Of a stretch of 64,000 nucleotides of DNA, positions 59,401 to 64,000 are shown piece by piece. Origin of the DNA: Streptomyces katrae (GTDB lineage Bacteria > Actinomycetota > Actinomycetes > Streptomycetales > Streptomycetaceae); assembly GCF_002028425.1 (NCBI RefSeq), contig NZ_CP020042.1:6299560-6363559 (forward strand), in the 5' to 3' direction. Both the position numbers and the translations under genes were made by a program. The first letter of the stretch is position 1, and every line of letters starts with the position of its first letter. The notes under the pieces are model-generated. The model did no database searches, had not been told where the DNA came from, and saw only the letters and a list, made by a program, of their open reading frames with translations.

Positions 59401-61623
59401 ATGGGGCGGTGGCGGGGGCGGTGGCGGGCCGCGGGCGGCGCACTGGTGCGGGTGCTCCTCGTGTGGGCGGTGTCCACGCTCACCCTGCTCGTGCTCGCCG
59501 GGCTCCTGCCCGACTTCCGCCTCCAGTCCGCCGACGGCGACAGCGTCACCCGGGTGGGACTGACCGCCGCCTGGGGCGCCGGCGCCTTCGGCCTGCTCAC
59601 CGCCCTGGTCTGGCCGGTCGTCGTACGGGCCCTGCTGCTGGTGCCCGCCCTGGTGCTCGGACTGCTCGTCTTCTTCCTCAACGGCTCCCTGCTGCTCATG
59701 GCCCTCAGCCTGATCCCCGACGACCGAGGGGCGGCCGCCGCCCCCGAGACCGCCGTGGTCGTCGCCGCCGTGATGTCCGCCGTCGCCTCGGCCACCTCCA
59801 CCGCCCTCGCGGTGCGCGACGACGAGGCGTACCGGCGCCGGCTCTACCGGCTGGCCGCCCGGCGCCGCCGCCGGGGCGGACCGCCTCCCGGCGGCGGCCC
59901 CGGGCTGGTCTTCCTCCAGCTCGACGGGGTCGGCTACCGGACGCTGCGCCGGGCGGCGGCCGAGGGGCTGATGCCCACGGTGGCCGGCTGGCTGGAGCAC
60001 AGCCACCGGGTCATGCCCTGGCGCACCGACTGGTCCAGCCAGACCGGCGCCAGCCAGCTCGGCATCCTGCACGGCTCGACCTTCGACGTGCCGGCCTTCC
60101 GCTGGTACGAGAAGGACACCGGCGAGGTGATGGTCTGCAACCGGCCCACCAGCGCGGCCGAGCTCCAGCGCCGGGCCGTGGCACGCACCCGCGACGGCGG
60201 ACTGCTCACCCTGGACGGAGCCAGCCGGGGCAACCTGTTCAGCGGGGGCGCCGACCAGCTGGCGCTGGTGCTCTCGGTCGCCGCCCGGCGCGGCCGCGCC
60301 AACCGCTCCCGGGCGGGCTACTTCGCGTACTTCTCCGACCCGGCCAACGCCGTCCGCACCGCGCTGTCCTTCGTCGCCGAGGCGGGCCGGGAGATCGGCC
60401 AGTCGCTGCGCTCACGGCTGCGCGACGAGCACCCGCGCGTGGCGCGCGGCGGGCTCTACCCGCTGATCAGGGCCTTCGCGACGGTCGTCGAACGGGACGT
60501 GGTGGTCTCGGCGGTGATCGGGGACCTGCTCGCGGGCCGGTCGGCCGTCTACGCGGACCTGGTGGCCTACGACGAGGTCGCCCACCACTCCGGCCCGCAC
60601 GGCCGGGACACCGACCGGGTACTGGCCCGGCTCGACCGGAGCCTCGCGCTGATCGTCCGGGTCGCCGAGCACGCCCCGCGCGAGTACCGCTTCGTCCTGC
60701 TGTCGGACCACGGCCAGAGCCCGGGGGAGACCTTCCTGGGCCGCTACGGGCTCGCCCTGGAAGACCTCGTCCGGGCGGGCTGCGGGCTGCCCGTCTCCCG
60801 CCGGGCCGGCCGCACCCGCAGCGGGGCCGAGGCCAGGGCGGCGGTGCTGGCGGCGCTGCACCGGCCGGTGGAGGAGGACGGGGAGGACGCCCGCCCCGGG
60901 CCGGGACCCGACCCGGTGGTGCTGGCCTCGGGCAACCTCGGGCTGATCTCCTTCCCCGCCCTGCCGGGCCGGGCCGGCCGCCGGTGGATCGAGCGGGCCC
61001 ACCCCGCCCTGCTGCGCACCCTGGCCGACCATCCGGGGGTGGGCTTCCTGCTGGTCGACGGGGAGGTGCTGGGCCCCGGCGGGACCTCGGCGCGGCTCGA
61101 CGTACCGGGGGCGGCGCAGGAGCTGCTGTCCGCGTACGGGCCGGGCGCGGCGGACGCGGTCCGCCGGACGGACTCCTTCCCGCACGTCGCCGACATCATG
61201 GTCAACTCGGCCTACGACCCCCGGACCGGGACCGTGCACGCCTTCGAGGAGCAGATCGGCTCCCACGGCGGCCTGGGCGGGGAGCAGGGGCGCCCCTTCC
61301 TGATGTGGCCGACGGACCTGTCGGCGCCCGGGCCGGACCTGGTGGGCGCCGAGGCCGTGCACGAGGTCCTGCGCCGCTGGCTGCGCGAGTCGGACGGCCC
61401 CCAGGTCCCCCTCCCGGCACGGCCCGACGACCACCGGCCGGAGGAGCACCCGCCGGAGAATCACCGGCCGGAGGAGCGCCCGCCGGAGAATCACCGGCCG
61501 GAGGAGCACCCGCCGAACGATCACCGGCCGGACGATCATCCACCGGAGGATCACCGGCCGGAGGGCGCTGCGAACGGAACCTTTCCGTCCGCAGCGGGTG
61601 CGGCGCCGGACGAAACCCGGTGA
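59401..61623 (+). CDS. Membrane-anchored alkaline phosphatase/phosphodiesterase-family protein
   Basis: A 740-residue protein. Residues 1-140 hold about four membrane helices resembling a mycobacterial 4TM holin-like domain (LVRVLLVWAVSTLTLLVLAGLLPDF). Residues about 160-680 form an alkaline-phosphatase-superfamily domain: LVFLQLDGVGYRTLRRA, WRTDWSSQTGASQLGILHG, VAYDEVAHHSGPHGRDTD, LLSDHGQSPGETFLGRYG, IGSHGGLGGEQGRPFLMWP. The His/Asp metal ligands appear intact. The C-terminal 60 residues are a 10-residue Pro/His/Glu tandem repeat. The substrate (phospholipid headgroup, nucleotide or polymer) is not known. ATG 59401 is chosen at the first hydrophobic-domain Met. Confidence 0.88.
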   Translation: MGRWRGRWRAAGGALVRVLLVWAVSTLTLLVLAGLLPDFRLQSADGDSVTRVGLTAAWGAGAFGLLTALVWPVVVRALLLVPALVLGLLVFFLNGSLLLMALSLIPDDRGAAAAPETAVVVAAVMSAVASATSTALAVRDDEAYRRRLYRLAARRRRRGGPPPGGGPGLVFLQLDGVGYRTLRRAAAEGLMPTVAGWLEHSHRVMPWRTDWSSQTGASQLGILHGSTFDVPAFRWYEKDTGEVMVCNRPTSAAELQRRAVARTRDGGLLTLDGASRGNLFSGGADQLALVLSVAARRGRANRSRAGYFAYFSDPANAVRTALSFVAEAGREIGQSLRSRLRDEHPRVARGGLYPLIRAFATVVERDVVVSAVIGDLLAGRSAVYADLVAYDEVAHHSGPHGRDTDRVLARLDRSLALIVRVAEHAPREYRFVLLSDHGQSPGETFLGRYGLALEDLVRAGCGLPVSRRAGRTRSGAEARAAVLAALHRPVEEDGEDARPGPGPDPVVLASGNLGLISFPALPGRAGRRWIERAHPALLRTLADHPGVGFLLVDGEVLGPGGTSARLDVPGAAQELLSAYGPGAADAVRRTDSFPHVADIMVNSAYDPRTGTVHAFEEQIGSHGGLGGEQGRPFLMWPTDLSAPGPDLVGAEAVHEVLRRWLRESDGPQVPLPARPDDHRPEEHPPENHRPEERPPENHRPEEHPPNDHRPDDHPPEDHRPEGAANGTFPSAAGAAPDETR
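61423..61567 (+). repeat. In-frame 30-bp tandem repeat in phosphatase tail
   Basis: About 4.5 units of 30 bp encode HRPEEHPPEN-type decapeptides (E/D-N/D-H-R-P-E-E-H/R-P-P). The middle units are nearly identical at the DNA level and later ones diverge, as expected for a variable-number repeat. Confidence 0.9.
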
Positions 61624-61698
61624 TTTGGCGGGGGCATCCCGGTGGTCAACCATGTGTTCACCTGCCCACCATGTGAGACATCCCGAGGCACACCCCTG

Positions 61699-63114
61699 AT
61701 GACCAGCACCGCAGCCCCGCCCGCCGAGCAGAGCACCGCCCCCGGGGCCGCCGGAACCCGAACGCCGGTCACACCCGGACAGGCACCCGCTCCGGCCGAC
61801 CGCCACACCCGCCGCTTCGGCCTCCCCGTCGCCATCTGCCTCGTCATGGGCAACGTCATCGGCGGCGGGATCTTCCTGCTGCCGGCCTCGGTCGCGCCCT
61901 TCGGCACCATCAGCCTCCTGGCCTTCGCCGTCCTGACCCTCGGCGCGATCGCCCTCGCCCTGGTCTTCGGCCGCCTCGCCCAGCGCCACCCGCAGACCGG
62001 CGGCCCCTACGTCTACGTACGCGCCGCCTTCGGCGACTTCGCGGGCTTCCTCGCCGCGTACAGCTACTGGATGACCGCCTGGGTCTCGAACGCCGCCCTC
62101 GCGGTGGCGTCCGTCGGATACCTCGCGGTGCTCTTCCCGGCGGTGGGGGAGCACAAGTGGTCGATGTGCCTGGCCGCCCTCGCCGTCCAGTGGCTGCCGG
62201 CCCTCTCCAACCTGGCCGGCACCCGGTACGTGGGCGCGGTCCAGGTGGTCGCGACCATCCTGAAGCTGGTCCCGCTGCTGGTCGTCGCGGTCGGCGGCCT
62301 GTTCTTCTTCGACCCGGCCAACCTCGGCCCGTTCCAGGCCACCGGCCAGAGCCCGGTCGGGGCGGTCTCCGCGTCCGCCGCGATCCTGCTCTTCAGCTAC
62401 ATCGGCGTCGAGTCCGCCGCCGTCAGCGCCGGCGAGGTCCGCGACCCGGCCCGCAACGTCGGCCGGGCCACCGTCCTCGGCACCATCGGCGCGGCCACCG
62501 TCTACCTGCTCGGCACCCTCGCCGTCTTCGGCCTGGTCGGCCACGACGAGCTGGTCTCCTCCGAGGCCCCCTTCACCGACGCCGTCAACGCGATGTTCGG
62601 CGGCACCTGGGGCGGCACGCTGGTCGCCGGCGCCGCCGTGATCTCCATGGTCGGCGCCCTCAACGGCTGGACGCTGCTCAGCGCCCAGACCCCGTACGCG
62701 GCGGCCAAGGACGGCCTCTTCCCGAAGGTCTTCGAGAAGAAGCAGCGCGGGGTCCCCGTGGTCGGCGTCCTCGTCACGGCCGTCCTGGCCTCGGCCCTGA
62801 CCGTCTACAACTACACCGCGGGCTCCGCGGCGGTCTTCGAGGCACTGGTCCTGATCACCACCTTCACGGCCACCGTCCCCTACCTGCTCTCCACCGCCGC
62901 CCAGCTGTACTTCCTGGCCTCGGGACAGTCGGAGCGGGTCCGGCGCGGGCAGCTGGTCCGTGACGGCGTCCTCGCCGGCGTGGCCTTCGCCTTCTCGATG
63001 TGGCTGGTCGCCGGATCCGGATACGCGGCCGTCTACCAGGGCGTCCTGTTCCTCTTCGCGGGCGTCCTGGTCTACGCCCTGATGTCCGCCCGCAAGCGCC
63101 GCGCGGCCGCCTGA
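61699..63114 (+). CDS. APC-family amino acid permease/antiporter
   Basis: A 471-residue twelve-helix APC-superfamily transporter of the basic amino acid/polyamine antiporter type. The first helix has the substrate motif VMGNVIGGGIFLLPAS; TGGPYVYVRAAFGDFAGFLAAYSYWM follows. Helix 6 reads AAILLFSYIGVESAAVSAGEVRDPARNVGRAT. Its N-terminal 45 residues are a Pro/Ala-rich cytoplasmic tail. ATG 61699 is chosen; GTG 61642 is in frame but weaker. Ends at a bidirectional terminator shared with hrdB. Confidence 0.92.
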   Translation: MTSTAAPPAEQSTAPGAAGTRTPVTPGQAPAPADRHTRRFGLPVAICLVMGNVIGGGIFLLPASVAPFGTISLLAFAVLTLGAIALALVFGRLAQRHPQTGGPYVYVRAAFGDFAGFLAAYSYWMTAWVSNAALAVASVGYLAVLFPAVGEHKWSMCLAALAVQWLPALSNLAGTRYVGAVQVVATILKLVPLLVVAVGGLFFFDPANLGPFQATGQSPVGAVSASAAILLFSYIGVESAAVSAGEVRDPARNVGRATVLGTIGAATVYLLGTLAVFGLVGHDELVSSEAPFTDAVNAMFGGTWGGTLVAGAAVISMVGALNGWTLLSAQTPYAAAKDGLFPKVFEKKQRGVPVVGVLVTAVLASALTVYNYTAGSAAVFEALVLITTFTATVPYLLSTAAQLYFLASGQSERVRRGQLVRDGVLAGVAFAFSMWLVAGSGYAAVYQGVLFLFAGVLVYALMSARKRRAAA

Positions 63115-63137
63115 CCGCCCCGGCGCACCAGGAAAAC

Positions 63138-63171
63138 GCGGAGGCCCGCGCCGAACGGCGCGGGCCTCCGC
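63138..63171. terminator. Bidirectional terminator between permease and hrdB
   Basis: A perfect 15-bp stem (63138-63152 and 63157-63171) with loop GAAC; TTTCG follows on the plus strand and CGTTTTCC on the minus strand, so it can end both convergent transcripts. Confidence 0.9.
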
Positions 63172-63191
63172 TTTCGCCTGTCCCCGGGGGA

Positions 63192-64000
63192 TCAGTCCAG
63201 GTAGTCGCGCAGCACCTGCGAACGCGACGGGTGGCGCAGCTTCGACATCGTCTTGGACTCGATCTGGCGGATGCGCTCACGGGTCACCCCGTACACGCGG
63301 CCGATCTCGTCCAGCGTCTTCGGCTGGCCGTCGTTGAGGCCGTAGCGCATGGAGACCACACCCGCCTCGCGCTCCGAGAGCGTGCCCAGGATCGACTGGA
63401 GCTGCTCCTGGAGGAAGGTGAAGGACACGGCGTCCGCGGGCACGACCGCCTCGGAGTCCTCGATGAGGTCACCGAACTCGCTGTCGCCCTCCTCACCCAG
63501 CGGGGTGTGCAGGGAGATCGGCTCACGGCCGTACTTCTGGACCTCGATGACCTTCTCCGGGGTCATGTCGAGCTCCTTGCCCAGCTCCTCCGGGGTGGGC
63601 TCGCGGCCCAGGTCCTGGAGCATCTGGCGCTGCACGCGGGCGAGCTTGTTGATGATCTCGACCATGTGCACGGGGATGCGGATGGTGCGGGACTGGTCGG
63701 CCATGGCACGCGTGATCGCCTGCCGGATCCACCAGGTCGCGTACGTGGAGAACTTGAAGCCCTTGGTGTAGTCGAACTTCTCCACGGCGCGGATCAGGCC
63801 GACGTTGCCCTCCTGGATCAGGTCCAGGAAGAGCATGCCGCGGCCCGTGTAGCGCTTGGCCAGCGAGACCACGAGGCGGAGGTTGGCCTCCAGCAGGTGG
63901 TTCTTGGCGCGGCGGCCGTCTTCGACGAGGATCTCCAGCTCGCGCTTGAACGCGGGCTTGTGGTCCTCCTCCTCTTCGAGCTTGTACTCGGAGAACAGGC
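63192..64000 (-). CDS. hrdB: Principal RNA polymerase sigma factor HrdB, C-terminal part
   Basis: The C-terminal ~268 residues of a sigma-70 primary sigma factor; the N-terminus lies beyond the right edge. Region 2 ([70 protein letters not shown]) contains the -10 recognition and melting residues, followed by region 3 ([29 protein letters not shown]) and region 4 ([50 protein letters not shown]). It ends [11 protein letters not shown] as in streptomycete HrdB, supporting that name over HrdA, C or D. It would recognise the TANNNT -10 elements noted in this window. Confidence 0.95.
   Translation of the reverse strand, partial: LFSEYKLEEEEDHKPAFKRELEILVEDGRRAKNHLLEANLRLVVSLAKRYTGRGMLFLDLIQEGNVGLIRAVEKFDYTKGFKFSTYATWWIRQAITRAMADQSRTIRIPVHMVEIINKLARVQRQMLQDLGREPTPEELGKELDMTPEKVIEVQKYGREPISLHTPLGEEGDSEFGDLIEDSEAVVPADAVSFTFLQEQLQSILGTLSEREAGVVSMRYGLNDGQPKTLDEIGRVYGVTRERIRQIESKTMSKLRHPSRSQVLRDYLD

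Noticed and set aside
1..64000. tRNA, rRNA, insertion sequence or phage genes
   Set aside because: None of the characteristic cloverleaf, transposase or integrase signatures was seen on either strand while reading the gaps.

Overview
The window is 64 kb of very GC-rich DNA with strong third-position GC bias, leaderless-type promoters, an intact ethylmalonyl-CoA pathway cluster and, at the right edge, a principal sigma factor ending exactly like HrdB. All of this points to the chromosome of a Streptomyces or close relative. About 51 genes fill most of the sequence. I see no rRNA, tRNA, CRISPR array, prophage or insertion sequence.

Layout. 1-1.8 kb: two type II thioesterases flanking an OsmC protein, probably the edge of a polyketide or non-ribosomal peptide cluster lying to the left. 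1.8-9 kb: GNAT, APH-like kinase, acyl-CoA synthetase with a divergent LysR regulator, Lrp regulator, EamA exporter and aspartate/aromatic aminotransferase. 9.1-11.9 kb: a translationally coupled trio of HELAH metallopeptidase-like protein, seven-helix membrane protein and TPR protein. 12-18.5 kb: two convergent SpoIIE/PP2C phosphatases with PAS and GAF sensors, one coupled to a GlxA-type AraC regulator that is divergent from a cysteine hydrolase. 19.2-25.1 kb: GntR-TetR fusion regulator, glycerate kinase, a truncated BCCT transporter, Nudix, and an Ada/AlkA plus Ogt alkylation-repair pair.

25.5-36.5 kb is metabolically coherent. Phosphatidylethanolamine synthesis (psd-pssA) is followed by the ethylmalonyl-CoA pathway operon ccr-meaA-mcl-mch-mcd, with a TetR regulator and a double-domain 3-hydroxybutyryl-CoA dehydrogenase just upstream. 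Together these carry C4 acyl-CoA through ethylmalonyl-CoA to glyoxylate plus propionyl-CoA, and supply ethylmalonyl-CoA as a polyketide extender unit. The ccr and dehydrogenase upstream regions share a 14-bp palindrome-containing motif, a candidate common operator.

37-64 kb is accessory in character: HEAT protein, secreted Tap-like peptidase, SRPBCC, DppA-type D-aminopeptidase coupled to a His-tailed M20 peptidase, S9 peptidase, two GNATs, DUF5107, a methyltransferase, a mycothiol-dependent-type protein, an aminotransferase-fold protein lacking its PLP lysine paired with a NAPE-PLD-like hydrolase, amidase, MazG-like protein, DedA plus MBL pair, a phosphodiesterase-type phosphatase, an APC permease and hrdB.

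The most unusual content is non-coding. A dispersed hairpin/G-rich repeat family occurs in at least nine copies. Long degenerate minisatellites occupy gaps of 0.3-1 kb, one with a six-fold GGGGCC tract. Repeat sequence also appears to have been captured into coding 3' ends, as in the MazG-like gene.
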